A stretch of DNA of 64,000 nt from Apostichopus japonicus (GCF_037975245.1 NC_092569.1:18781001-18845000); one strand, 5' to 3'. Counted from the stretch's first letter, positions 11,590-23,400 are shown. Notes: generated by a model from the letters alone, not told the origin. A program made the numbers and translations.

Positions 11590-14500
11590 CTGGCGTCTGA
11601 GTGAAACGAAATGAACAAAAAGCAGCGCTAGATATATATTCATGGATGAGTCTGGGGTAAAAAAAAAATTACGGAATTTGGAAAAAATTGCGGTATAGGC
11701 TCAGGTTTGCATATGCTACAGTGTGTTAGGATACTAGTTTTGTCCCCGAGGTAGAATAGAAATCACGGATATTCCGCGAATTCGCAAAAAAAGGCTCATG
11801 GCTGTATATTGTAATTACATTGGTTAACCCTCATCAATAACATGACTCTCTCCAAGCACTTTAGCAATTTAACTTGTTGTTCTTGGAGGGAACATACTGT
11901 ATACTGAGAGATCTAGAGAATGGCATGTTTTAAAAACTGCTAAATAACTGGTTTTGGTATCAATAATTGGAAGTTTGTTTTGGAAAGATCACCTATAAAA
12001 GCTTCTTTTTTTTATATATATGTCCTTTTGTGGACTTTAATTGAGTGACCAGAACTGTAGCCCTAGGATTTACACTTGACAAATTTAAAAACCAACATCA
12101 GAAGTGAATAAATAGCATATATTTATTAAGACAAAAATGTGAATGTACATACTTTACATTTCTCTTCAGCTTCAGTAACATTTTCTGTAGGTGGCAGTTC
12201 CTGGACTGAGGGGGATCTGTAAAACGGGAAGAAAACGACAATTCAGTGTTGCTTACTGTGTAAGGAATGCTGACTCGAATTACAAGTAAAAAATTACAAT
12301 TGTTAATTTTGTATTAGGAAGAGAGCATTTTCTCCATGTTAAGAAAAAAACGAATACTGCAGTGTGTGTTACCCAGGCCGCATACTGTAATATACTACAT
12401 ACCTTAACACATATGGTACTGCATTGTATGTTACCCAGGCCACATGCTGTAATATACTACATACCTTAACACATGGTACTGCAGTGTGTGTTACTTAGGC
12501 CACATACTGTAATATACTGCATACCTTAACACATGGTACTGCAGTGTGTGTTACCTAGACCACATCTTGTAATATACTGCATACCTTAACACATGGTACT
12601 GCAGTGTATGTTACCTAGACCACATTTTGTTGTATATTACATACCTTAACACATGGTACTGCAGTGTGTGTTACCTAGGCTGCATACTGTAATATACTAC
12701 ATACCTTAACACATGGTACTGCAGTGTGTGTTACCTAGACCACATCTTGTAATATACTACATACCTTAACACATGGTACTGCAGTGTGTGTTACTTAGGC
12801 CACATACTGTAATATACTGCATACCTTAACACATGTATGGTACTGCAGTGTGTGTTACCTAGACCACATACTGTAATACACTACATACCTTAACACACCA
12901 TACTAAATCTCATCTCATGCCACACAACATCATACTTAGGAATTATAGCCATGATGTCAACCACTAATCAAAGCTCAGTCATACCTGAATTGTGATAGTA
13001 AAGATGGGAATCTCACTGGTGTACCCTGGCTAGCTTGTTGATCGACTAACTCGTCTTGCCCCTGGTTCTGACTGATGTTGGTGGCCTCAACGTCCAGGAG
13101 CGTACGAAATAATCTGAGGACCTTTTGACCCCTCATGCTTCCTCCAGAACCAACCGGCTGGAAAGGTAAAATATTAAAAAGAAACAACCATTACAAAAAG
13201 ACTGAAACTTTCAGAGTTAAATACCAATGCAGCAATTGATAAGTTTCTTTCCATGTTACCCAACCACTAGTAACCATAACTTTGTCCCTCCCTCCATCCC
13301 ACCCTTCTCAAGGTGCCATGTACCCAATAAGAACTTTTTTAGTGTGACGTACAGTAATGACAGATTGTAAAAATTCCTCACCCCTTCCCCCCACCCCCCA
13401 CACCACAATGTCAAAATATTCTTGGTTTATACCATACAAAAAGACTGATGATAATGATTTGGTTCAACTTTACCCCCACCAAAGAAAGGACAGAAAATAC
13501 CTTTGGTGTGATTTTCAAGTCAACTATCTGTGCCTCAAAAAGATGTTTGGTCTCTTCCAAGAGTTCCTCACAGACTATCTTCATACTCGCTTGGCGCAAA
13601 GAACATGTCCTTGATTTGCTGAGGGTACACTTTAGAGTTTTCAAAACTTTTCTGGCAGCTAGACTGAATGAAGGTAGCAGAAAAAAGAAGGATATTACAA
13701 ATTTTTAAGATGCAGCAAAAGTTTCAAATTGAGTCCAAAAAACTGGAACAGAGAATGATACTATGTAACCACGCTGGGCGCCAGTATTTATGTCATTGTT
13801 TTTTTCCTTTGATCTTTGACTCAATCAAATTGACGACACTCTCAGGGACAAGAAGAAAATGAACATTTAGTCTCACTGCAGGACGTTAGAGACTTTGTTT
13901 TAAATGAATGAAAGTCCTTACTCAACATCGGCAATGTCTTGAGTGATTGTAAGAAGTTTGTCTGCGATATCCACAAACTCTGACAAAGCTTTGGCGTGTT
14001 CAAACAGTGGAGAGTAGGAATCGGATGTGGTCTTCACTCGCCGCATCTCAAAAACAAAGGAAAATGCAGTCTGCATGGAAAGAGAAATTAATATGCATAT
14101 TGATTATAATTGTCACATTTGGTACCATATATACAGTAGGTACTTCAGGAAATCCAATGTAGACTCAATCTGAAACTTAAAAGTAGGCCAGACATGCAAT
14201 TTGGGGCTATACATATTGTTTTAGTTTTATTTCCTGTAATTGAAGGAGGCATGATGGGAAACAAAATAACCCAACCTGCAACAGAGAGAAATCCATTTTT
14301 TTTTTTTATCAATCATCCAAGTTGATATTTTGTGATTGTGTAATTTGTCAAATTAAATTTTTTGATCACGGTTTGAGTGAAACTCTCAGCTTACCAGGAA
14401 CATAGACATTTTCTTTTTGGTTGCAAGGTGTTTCAAGGCCGTAAATCCTTGATGACCCAACCCGCTATCTGGAAGACACAGACATCTGGCCAGGGCTAAT

Positions 14501-17500
14501 TCATCTGCAGAATTCACCAACAGGCTGACGTAGGACAGAAATAACTTGCGGATGAATTTCTGTGGAAACAAAACACACAGAGCGAGTGCTTACTTGACCT
14601 CCCTTTATTACTGGATGAAGAATTATTATACAACGATGCATCCTTCACTCCCCCAGCTACTGGCCTCTCTTCCCCTCATCCCACCCCACCCCCCACCTCA
14701 GAGGTGAATGGAAGTCAAACATGATATACTGTGAACAACTTGGCAGTCAGAGAAAGAAAAAGTGGTCTTTTACATTTTGCAGTAGGAAATGACGTTAGGA
14801 GTGCAGTAGGATATTACTGTAGGATATGCCCCCTGTCCAAATCTGATGAACTACTGCATTGTGAGAATTTCACTTTTGGTCTCTGATAAGCTGTGAGTAT
14901 AAGGAGAAACACAGATAGCTGCATGCAAGTGAATTGGGAAAAGGAAAGGCTGAGCAAGTTATCTTTGGCTTTATACATATAAGTGGTTGGGGAAGATGGG
15001 GGACTGGGATAAAAATATTCCCCTTCTGTTTTTGATTATGGATGCAATGCCATTTGTACTGCACCCCCCCCCCACCCCCAACCACCTCCTTTTGTCCCAT
15101 TAAACAAAGGCACATTATTGGAGGGAACTGTAAGTAATGTTACGCTTGATATTTAATTATAATCCCACAAACATGCATCCAAATTTTATGCATGAAATGT
15201 GCATAACTCTATATATATGCATCAAGTATACAGACAACAGTAGAAGGATATTGCAATGACAAGTTACCTACCTTTGCCTTGCACTTTGCAATCAGACTGA
15301 CTCTTGAAGTAGCCTGGTAACTTTTGTTTGGAATATGTAATTGGTCACTCTACCCATTCCACTTCCTTATCCACCTCACACACATAGGGCACACTTTAGC
15401 CTTAAAATCATTCATTCATACCACACACACTTATAAAACCTAGTTCCTTTACAAAAATGATCATTTTACATAAAAGGTTTACCCTGATTTTCTTCCCCTT
15501 CCCCAATCCACAGCTCTGCGTATAAAGTAAGCCCAGTTCTGTGTGTGAATGTGAACAAAGCCTTTTAATTTCTATTACAAGGAATAAGGAGGCGGAGCAT
15601 TGACACTGTGACACATCCCAGGGTGAATGAATTTAAGAAGTAACCTCTGAAACAGATGACACCGACAAAGCTGTCTCTGGTTCCCGGCAGAGGTATCCAG
15701 CTAGGTCAGTCGACCTCCAGAGGAATGATAGCGGTACAGTCGCCTTGACGATGTCACAACCTCCCAGCCGATCCTTCATCCAACAGAGGCCTTCCATCGG
15801 AATCTCCTTGGTTGAGATGCAACAAACGGAGTCATCTCCAACTAAGCATTTCAGCATTTCTCTCTGTAACAGATATAAATGTCGCACTTTAAAAGTAAGG
15901 CACTCATTATCCTTTGATCTCCTCTTCGCGACACTCTTAGTCGCAAAGAGCGAAAGAATAGTGTTGTTATTCCCAAGTTACAGAGTAGGCACGCTACAGT
16001 GATTTATCATTGAGAAACCCTGGCTAATGTCAAAAACTTGCATAGCCATCAAAAACAAGTTGAATGACTCTAGTTGGTAGAGCATCTATAGGACTTCAAT
16101 TGCTCTTTTAAATATTGCTCTAAAGAGTGTCGCAAAAACTTAAAATTACATGAAGGAAAAAGTAAAGCAAATAAGAGCCAATGTAAAACTACCATTATGT
16201 GATAAATATTTACTATGTAATATATAACTCCCAGTCTCCTTACAGTAACTATATACACGAACAAGAAAAACAATTTTTCATCAAAATGGAGGGAAAAAGT
16301 GCAAATTTCTTTTGGACGGTGGAGAGAGGGGAGGAGTGTGGTGAGGATTATGCCACAAAGGTTATTCAATTGTAAGATCTTTATCTTAAAGGGCAACCTC
16401 CCCCTCCCCCCCCCCCTTGACCCCTATCTTACCTCAATTTGATCTCTTGGTAACTTGTCAATCATGAGCACATGTTCTTTCTTGAAAATAACTAGTTCAT
16501 TGTTATTCTGTTCAAAGAATTCTCTGACTCTGGTAAATACATCTAGGACATCCACTTTACCACATTTCTGTATAAATTCATCGTAGAGAGATAGGACGTC
16601 AACCACTGTGTCATCAGCAATATCTGTCGATGGTGTCCGAGGAGAATCAACCATCTGAAGCATTCCTGGTTGATATGACTTTGGTGTTGTAGCTGGGAAG
16701 GCCCTACCATGTATCTTGGAGGAACTTCCAGGGGTGCGAGATAGGTGTTCGGAGCAACCGGACCGTTTATCTGAACCAGGAGTCCTAAAAGGAGATCTGA
16801 AAGGAGTAGATCTAACCCTCCTGGGTGTTTTGACTTTTATTCCAGAGGAAGTTTTTAATGGTGATGATGGCTCGGTTGTCTCAACAGCACCCGGTAACAA
16901 TTTCTCCATCTTTCGTTTCAAAACAGCTTTGGATATCTTCGAAACTAACTGAGGGTCTGCCTCGAAGGTGCCTCTTTCCTTTAATAGATAAGAAGGAAAG
17001 GAAAGCAAGAAGGAAGTGAGAAATGAAGGAATTTTAAACATGTTCAACTTTAATAATAAACAAACAGAAACATCTGACAGTAACAGAGAAAATGACAAAT
17101 AGTTTAAACAATTTAGAAAAGCTTTCTTTTAACCCATGGATAGGATTGACACAGACAATTATCAGGTTTAATAAGAACATTTCATCTCAGAATATAAACA
17201 CATGTGTAGGTGAGTTAAATGCTTCGGAATCTTGACTTCAAAACCCAAAAGAATCTTATCATAGTAAATAATTAAGTAAGTAATAAATAATGATTAAGTA
17301 GGTAAAGTAAGTAAATTTTCCTCTGGATTTTCCTTTCAGGGGATCAGCTACTACTTAACTTACTTTCTTGTTCCAGGCAGCAATAGACAGTTGCACAGCA
17401 ACGAGATGTTCATCATGAGAGAGAAACATCTCTGTTTTGTCTCCTCCCAGTTTATGCTCTCTATACAGGTGGAGAAACAACTGCCGGATGGTAACCTGTC

Positions 17501-20500
17501 TCCATAATTCATTGTTCCTGATTGGTTTGCTCCTGAAAGTCAGCAACTCTTGGTGTCTCTCTGCAAATAAACATAAAAATAAAAAAATAAAAATATAACT
17601 GTTAGCAAACTGCTTATCCACTATAGAGCCTGTGTAGGAGAATGTGTAAAAGTAAGTTGGCCTGACGTTTCGATCCTAGCAGGATCTTCTTCAAAGGCTT
17701 AATGACAAGTAACAGTAACAGAAGGGACAAAACACGCACAGAATACAGACAGGTTAATGTGCATGGTGAACACAGAGAGATAGATGTAAGGGGATTAGTA
17801 GACAAGGGATGGAGAGAAGAAAGAAAGAAACCAACAGGGGAAGAGCAGATGTAGGAGATAAACAGTGGAGGGACAAAGAGAGGTTAAGGGAAGGGGGTAG
17901 GGAATCAACTGAAGAAGGACAAAGACAGAAAGTTGTGGAGAAAATAGGGTGGAAGAGAGCTATGAGAAGAGGAGTGATGGGGGGGGGGGACATAAAGTGC
18001 AAATAAACCTGGATGATATACAACCAACATATAAATAATATATATCACAATGATGACATATGATATGTACAGTAATTAATTACAAATGTGCTGGAATGTA
18101 ACATTTCCATGTTGACACTTCTGTCCACACAAAAAAAATTATCTGAATCCACAATCAAAGCAATATATAATCAACTATTTATGTACAAAATAAACCATTA
18201 TCAATGCCTATGAATATATTGGAGGGTTAGTTCCTCCAGGCAGAGCACTTTAGCGGAAATGTTCAATTTTGTAAACTGTCCATGCGAAAAGTAAGAGGCA
18301 TTGCTGATGACCTATCAGACCCCCAAAAAAAATAATCCCAAAGTGTAACTACTTTTATTTTTTATATTTTAAGCCTCTTTCACAAAAGCAAGACATCCAT
18401 AAAATCATCAAATTATTAACAAGAACTGTTTACACTTTCACTTTTGTTTTTCTGTTACAAACAAAGAAAAACAGAACAGGATAATACATAAAAGTACAAA
18501 ACAAAGAATGTGGATTTTGGACAGAAGAATAAGTTGAGCAAGCTGTAGGTGGATGGATTATGAGGACTTCAGGCAGATAAATAATTCATCACATAAATTT
18601 CAAACATAAAAAATACAGACAGGATATTACATAAGTAATACATAAAAATACATATAATAGAATGCAGATTTTGGACAAAAGAAAATTGAGGACGCTGTTG
18701 ATGGATGGATTAAATGGGGTCTGTAGGAAGAAAAATAATTCATCATAATAATTTGCCACATTGATTTTGTAAAGTCATTGTATTCAGTCCCTTAGTCTAT
18801 TATCATATTTGGTTGCAGTTCCTCTGCAGTGTGCAAATGCCCGTTCTGTTCTATTGTGTTGTTCTCCTCAAACACCATCTATACTACCTATGTACAAGCA
18901 TAGCTACTTGTTTTCATGAATTTCATTCAAGTGTTTGAGTCAGGGTGCATTTTATACCTCACACTAGTCATAATTAAGTACTAATCAATACTATAGTTTT
19001 GTCACCTTTAGCAGCAGTGCTAACGACACTGTACAGAGGTGCATTCTGTATTTCTTCACAACCATCCTGTATAATACAAAGAAAGCTGCTTAGCTCCATG
19101 ATCTTCAGTACACTCTGAGTCAGCGGTCATTGACACAGGACTACTGTACTGTACCTCCTGTGTGATACCTCGACCCAATAAAAACCAGTCACAGTGTCTG
19201 TAAAAGTGAAAAAGAGCATGCAGTATATTAAAACCATGATCAATGTGAGACATTTCCAGGAACATGTAAATTAGCAGTAGAATATACTTTGACTATACTG
19301 TATAAAACTATAGTTTGTTGAAAATTTAATAGAAAGTCTAATAAAATGTAAACTGTGTCAGACTGCAGGAATAAGAGGTTTGAAAGTTACATTTGCTGAG
19401 TATCAGTTCAAACCACACACAGAAACTTACAATTTAAAAATCAAAAGAATTAAAGGGTCTACATTTTTTATTTTTTTATCCATTTATTGATGTCTTTTGT
19501 TTCAAAAGAACAATAAATTTCAAACTGTAATTCGAATTTGCTTCAAATGGTATAAACGATATCGTTTACTTCATAACAAAATAACAGTTGTTCTCAAAAC
19601 AATACAAAAAAACAAATAGAATTAATGCAAATTCCGAATTAAATAAACAAATATTTATATTTTTTTTTTGTAGAGAAAGTTATTGTCGTTTAAGAGTCTA
19701 CAAACCATGTGAATATCTGATGTCTTTGACTCTCTTTAGTATACCATACTATTATAATACATGTATACCAAACTGTGCCAATACTGTTAGTGTTCAAAGA
19801 TTCTTTTATGAAACTTGCAGTTTCATAAAAATTCTTATCAAAATGCTTAAATTTTTAATGACATATTGGTAGCACATTCGATTCCAAACATTTGATGTAC
19901 CATATGCAACAATAATGGACATTTCTTAAGCAATAAGTACGATTAATCTTGCTAGTTCAAAGTTGTATTAAAGTCCATCATAAAATTGACCCCTCCATCC
20001 ATGAGCTGCTAAATATTAGGCCTATTACTAGGCCAGGCTAGTAAAAAAATTAAGTAAGTAATTAGCATGAGAATAGGCCTGCTTAGAGCACATAGAAATG
20101 CTGTCCTTAACTGTTGGTGCAGCATTGTAACTAATACCAACTTAGCATGTACTGTAGGCCTAGAGGCTAGCCTACACTAGATTTAGTCCAACCCAAATGA
20201 TGATTGATGCACTGATTCAATGTTGCCATTATTGAGCTACTTTTGACTATTACAGTAATATTTAGGAACTCTTGAGAGGCCTATTATGCAATGTTACCGA
20301 TCATGACAAATATTTGGAAATTTCATGTATATAGCAATGAAAGTAAACTTGTTAATCACTGTATTTTTGCCCCAGACAAAAACGAAGTCAAACGACTTTG
20401 CACAACTACGTAGGTCCTGGTCCAAGTCATCACGGTCCAGTAACATTTTTCATGTTGGATTACTTACAGTAGGTCTAACCCCATATTGATCAGCTCACAA

Positions 20501-21164
20501 CAGTGTTATGTCAAAGGTGTTCAAGTACCATGGAAAGAGTGATAGAAATACACCCAGACTATTTGTTAACATCATTCTTATTGTACATCATTCTTATATT
20601 GTTACATTCTTCATAAAACAAAGGACGGTATCTGTAACTCCTTTGAGGTCATACAAGTAAATTTGTGATGCAACTCACTGCGACCTAGGTTTGGTATTCA
20701 AATTGGACCCATTATTAGCAAAGCTACCGTACCTCTGCGCAAATTGCCCACATTTTCATCATGAAACCACAGTAGCCTAGCCTCATGAGTATTGAATGAT
20801 AAGGTGATTAGGCCTACAGCTGAAATTAAATGTAGGGTAGGCAAGCAAATAGTACATGTTATAATATTGTTATTAATGTAGCCTTGGCTTGGCATAGTTG
20901 AGACCTACACAGGCTACAGGCCTACTGTGTGCCTAGCTTACATTCCTACGAAAGCTTAAGGCTTTGGTGCAAAAATAGAGCCCCACTCTAGTTACATAGT
21001 CTATTCATTACACAACAGTAGACGCCTAGACGGTGCCGTGTGCTTCGAAGCGTTCGGCCTTGCCTAGCGCAGGAGCCTACAGTTACGCTTACGGTTTACT
21101 ATAGGTGGCCTAACCCGTTTAGCCTACATAGTACGACTTAAGTACCGCGACCTACCTTCGACAT
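11126..21164 (-). CDS. parpbp: PARPBP (PARI), PCNA-binding anti-recombinase, 11 coding exons
   Basis: Exons 5' to 3' (minus): 21164-21156, 19066-19006, 17560-17364, 16978-16433, 15863-15645, 14559-14395, 14070-13922, 13651-13501, 13157-12985, 12216-12158, 11589-11126. They sum to 2193 nt, or 730 residues, all in phase (human PARPBP about 579). Diagnostic blocks: residues about 68-90 (HLVAVQLSIAAWNKK), about 358-399 (VNSADELALARCLCLPDSG and GFTALKHLATKKKMSMFL), LFRSP-like SQFRSPS about 555, and a C-terminal PIP box QGLLTKFF (Q721, L724, F727, F728). Known for the family: it binds (SUMO-)PCNA and RAD51 and limits homologous recombination in the nucleus; its UvrD-like fold lacks helicase motifs. 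Odd: a Ser/Thr-Pro-rich insertion of about 100 residues in exon 4. Confidence 0.93.
12158..12216 (-). CDS. parpbp: parpbp coding exon 10
   Basis: Acceptor TTTTACAG, donor GTAAAG. It completes the RSPSVQ motif (human LFRSPTQ) and adds ELPPTENVTEAEEK. Phase 2 in, phase 1 out. Confidence 0.85.
12356..12904. repeat. 60-bp minisatellite, 9 copies, in parpbp intron 9
   Basis: Unit starts (actgcagtgtgtgtta): 12356, 12418, 12478, 12538, 12598, 12658, 12718, 12778, 12842. Units are 60-64 bp, with length changes from an extra 'atgt/atat'. Each unit carries ttacctag and acataccttaacac words. Confidence 0.95.
12985..13157 (-). CDS. parpbp: parpbp coding exon 9
   Basis: Acceptor CTTTCCAG, donor GTATGA. 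It encodes RGQKVLRLFRTLLDVEA, like human GRDTVKALLVLLDEEA, then a GTPVRFPSLLSQF segment like GTSILTLF. Confidence 0.92.
13501..13651 (-). CDS. parpbp: parpbp coding exon 8
   Basis: Acceptor CTGCCAG, donor GTATTT. It encodes KVLKTLKCTLSKSRTC and CEELLEETKHLFEAQIV, equivalent to human QILSVIKMQLIKGQNS and KAIEEVAQDLDLRI. Confidence 0.92.
13922..14070 (-). CDS. parpbp: parpbp coding exon 7
   Basis: Acceptor CATGCAG, donor GTAAGG. It encodes TAFSFVFEMRRVKTTSDSYS and LFEHAKALSEFVDIADKL, like human ATSFIRTIEL and LRTHVKGLSNFINFIDKL. Confidence 0.92.
14395..14559 (-). CDS. parpbp: parpbp coding exon 6 (most conserved block)
   Basis: Acceptor TTTCCACAG, donor GTAAGC. It encodes KFIRKLFLSYVSLLVNSADE and the LPDSGLGHQGFTALKHLA segment, matching human RKIIFSYLNLLVNSKND and IPDRGLGREAFTDLKHAA almost position for position. 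Confidence 0.95.
15645..15863 (-). CDS. parpbp: parpbp coding exon 5
   Basis: Acceptor CTGTTACAG, donor GTTACT (weak but GT). 73 codons in phase 0, starting REMLKCLVGDDS. It lies between the exon 4 helix block and the conserved exon 6, where the human protein has a less conserved linker. Confidence 0.8.
16433..16978 (-). CDS. parpbp: parpbp coding exon 4 with Ser/Thr-Pro-rich insertion
   Basis: Acceptor TATTAAAG, donor GTAAGA; 182 codons in phase 0. The ends are conserved (ERGTFEADPQLV; VVDVLSLYDEFIQKCGKVDV, like human KIYDDFLKNSNMLDLIDVY). The middle, about residues 115-220, holds repeated TP/SP sites (TPRR, TPFRSPFRTPGSDKR, SPRTPSTD) absent from the human protein. Confidence 0.9.
17364..17560 (-). 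CDS. parpbp: parpbp coding exon 3
   Basis: Acceptor TTTGCAG, donor GTAAGT. It encodes about 65 residues ending EHLVAVQLSIAAWNKK, matching human MLLALQLSMAENNKQ near the N-terminus of PARPBP. Confidence 0.88.
17660..17698 (-). ncRNA. hammerhead-ribozyme-like motif, Penelope-type repeat fragment
   Basis: Read on the minus strand: GCCT, UUGAAGA core, an extra A, hairpin GAUCCU-GCU-AGGAUC, GAAAC, GUC, AGGC. The outer GCCT/AGGC can form stem I, the hairpin stem II, and GAAA plus GUC match the conserved core and cleavage triplet. Deviations: U instead of C at core position 3, one bulged A, and a minimal stem III. Hammerhead motifs are known in Penelope-like retroelements. It lies in parpbp intron 2, on the gene's strand. 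Confidence 0.45.
17800..17998. repeat. purine-rich tract (plus strand) in parpbp intron 2
   Basis: Mostly A and G on the plus strand with few pyrimidines, ending in an uninterrupted G run near 17981-17989. Low complexity; the reading frames across it are not coding. Confidence 0.6.
18469..18745. repeat. tandem duplication of about 140 bp in parpbp intron 2
   Basis: The block from about 18469 recurs from about 18611. Shared words: acaggata, ataatacataaaa, gcagattttggaca, gatggatggatta, aataattcatca. Diverged but collinear. Confidence 0.75.
19006..19066 (-). CDS. parpbp: parpbp coding exon 2
   Basis: Acceptor TTATACAG, donor GTGACA. It encodes DGCEEIQNAPLYSVVSTAAK and leaves one base, which forms Glu with exon 3. 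Weakly conserved; supported mainly by phase on both sides. Confidence 0.65.
21156..21164 (-). CDS. parpbp: parpbp coding exon 1 (Met-Ser-Lys only)
   Basis: ATG TCG AAG followed by donor GTAGGT. Only nine coding bases. Chosen because it joins exon 2 in phase 0, while the ATG inside exon 2 is out of frame with exon 3. Confidence 0.65.
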
Positions 21165-21430
21165 TCTTCGCCTTCCACTCCAGATCAATATCTTTGACTG
21201 TTACTCATGTAACGGTTTACATTCGTTACTATAATGTCGTGAACTTTCCGACCAGCTGTTTATATGACTATTTACCTTTCGAGGTTTGAAAATATCAAAT
21301 TCGCCGCCTGTATTGGCTTGACCACATTACCGTTAGCAAATTCGACTAGGCCCTAGAACGAACCTTTCGGCCAACTTCACATACTGTAGGCTAATGCAGA
21401 TGGCTGATTGCCGTGCTCGATTGACCGGCT
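21165..21430 (-). promoter_or_regulatory. presumed parpbp promoter / 5' UTR
   Basis: The interval between the parpbp start codon and the left end of the Mutator-like element. No clear TATA box. It is flanked by element sequence that carries gggcgtgg and tacgtcac words. Assigned by position only. Confidence 0.4.
21422..21430. repeat. target-site duplication, left copy (TGACCGGCT)
   Basis: Nine bases identical to 24311-24319, directly abutting the left inverted repeat. Confidence 0.9.
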
Positions 21431-21460
21431 GCGAAATTATTTTTCCCACTTCGACGCGGC
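21431..21460. repeat. left terminal inverted repeat of the Mutator-like element
   Basis: 30 bp, perfect reverse complement of 24281-24310. Followed inward by gggcgtgg and tacgtcac. Confidence 0.9.
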
Positions 21461-22109
21461 CACATGGGCGTGGCTTATGAAATACGTCACAGGCCAGCAA
21501 GTTTGTAACTTCGACTTTGAGCTCTTACGTCTAGCTCTTTAATAATATAGTCAGCTAATATACTCAGGCCTAATATACTCAGGCCTAAGACATGACTTCA
21601 TGAGATCCATGATGATGTGCGACTGCTCCTCCCAGTCAATCGGGTCTTAAGGAGCTCTTGAGGTAAATTCCATCACAAAATCAAACTGTGTTGTTCTGAT
21701 ATTGATAAGCTAGGCCTAGGCTAACGCTGAAACAGTTAAAGTTAGGCCCAACCTAATGTGCTAGACACAGCACAGGATGGTTCAATCAAGGTAAGAATTA
21801 GGCCTAGGCTAAGCAATGTCTGAGGACATTGGAGCAAATTGGCCCTTGTTCAAGTTGCTGACCCTTTGGTTTGTTTGGCTTGATTTGTAAATTGCACCCA
21901 GCTAGGCCTACCTTGACTAATGACTTACCATTCCATGGGGCCACCCTCTTGGTCTTTTCTCCCATCCCCTTTCACATTTCCACAACCTCCCACAACACCC
22001 TCCCCGTCCCCAACCCCGCAACACCCTCCTCCACCCCCCAACTCCCTCCCCCACCCCCAGAAATATTTGTGATTACATATTCTTACTACTTGACAATTTC
22101 ATTTGACAG

Positions 22110-22320
22110 GCATTACTTCCAGCTCCATTGCCTAGTGGAAATCAACACAGAGTATGTCGCTTCAAAGAAACGTCACTACACTGCTTTGAAGCTGTTCTGC
22201 GTCTGCCATTTACTACGAAAGATGAAGCTTGTGGCTGGCTCAATGACTTTGAAGAATCATCCCACAGTACATGGAGAGTGTCACGGACTTTCCCACATTC
22301 TGGATTGAAGAATATGTCAT
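22110..22320 (+). pseudogene. transposase N-terminal remnant (possible MULE)
   Basis: An open stretch preceded by an AG acceptor-like site encodes CRFKETSLHCFEAVLRLPF and KDEACGWLNDFEESSHSTWR plus VSRTFPHSGLKN. The pattern W(L)xxFExSSxxTWRVxRTxPxSGxKN resembles, from memory, the N-terminal region of MULE/SWIM-type transposase proteins of marine invertebrates. No catalytic domain follows. Confidence 0.45.
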
Positions 22321-22990
22321 ATGAGTGGATTGCTGGTGGTGTGTGTATGGACGATAGGGGGGAGGGGCGGCTTGTGCAATGATTGGTTCACAGATTATTT
22401 TCAGTAAACAGAACTCACACAGTTTATTTATTTCATGGTCTGCTCTTATTGTTCTCCGATTCCGAACATAATCATTCAGTGAGGCGGCCAGGGGGTGCAC
22501 GGGGGGGGCAAAGTTCACCCACATAAATTATGAGGACACAATTTACATTTTGTAGAATAAAAAAAGGTAGATTGAAAAAACTTTGAGAGTTGGGAACTGA
22601 GGTGGGTAGTCATGTGAATGGGTTTACTTAACCTTGATTTTTCTACTTATATTCCTGCATATTATAAATAATAAATCTTGTTGGAAAATACCCCACCTTT
22701 TAGCATGTTGTCCATATCTGTGGTATGGCTCTTAAATTTTATGAAAGGCAAACCCTATTACAGGTGTTACAATAGGCCAGTCAGAATATACCACTGTCAG
22801 TTCCATATAATGTAATTTGTTATAAAAGAAAGGTAGTGATTATGCTCATATTTTTATTTAATGCTTGATAATGGTCCAAAATTGTTGAATCTATGAATAT
22901 ATCCTGCACTAATTGTTTTCATTCCTTGACTCCAGTTGAGGAATCTATGCAGTCATGTCAGTGTGTGTGTGTGTGTGTGATGCCTGGCTT

Positions 22991-23400
22991 GTTAACACGA
23001 TAACTTGCCCCCACTTAGATATATGAGGCTCATACTTGGGATGTGTGTTCCCCATAATGAGTACATGATCCGTATCGTTTTGGGGCCAGGTCAGAGATTT
23101 TCTGAGGTCAACAGAGGTCAAATTATGGAAATCTTGTTAACACGATAAGTCCCGAATGCTTGGTCCGATCAGGCAGAGATTTGGTATGTAGCTTTCTTGT
23201 GGGAGATCATGAACCCTCTTGTTTCTGATGTAGACCAGTGGCCAGTTTTGGCCTATGTTGGCTTGCTAACACAATAACTTTAATTGGGACTTCAATCAAT
23301 ATTTGGAGTCTTCTGATATCGTGTCTCTCACAAGCTTTCACAATTTGGACCTCTCCTGACCTTGAATGACCTTAAACTGATACCCAAAAAACAAGTATTC
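22991..23400. repeat. diverged tandem repeat around 'gttaacacgataa' inside the element
   Basis: The word g(t/c)taacac(g/a)ataa occurs at 22991, 23136 and 23265, spaced 145 and 129 bp, each following a 'ctt(g)' word. Units are poorly conserved otherwise. Confidence 0.5.

Noticed and set aside
19006-19065. ATG inside parpbp exon 2 as the start codon (MVVKKYRM...)
   Set aside because: Its frame cannot join exon 3 at the observed splice sites.
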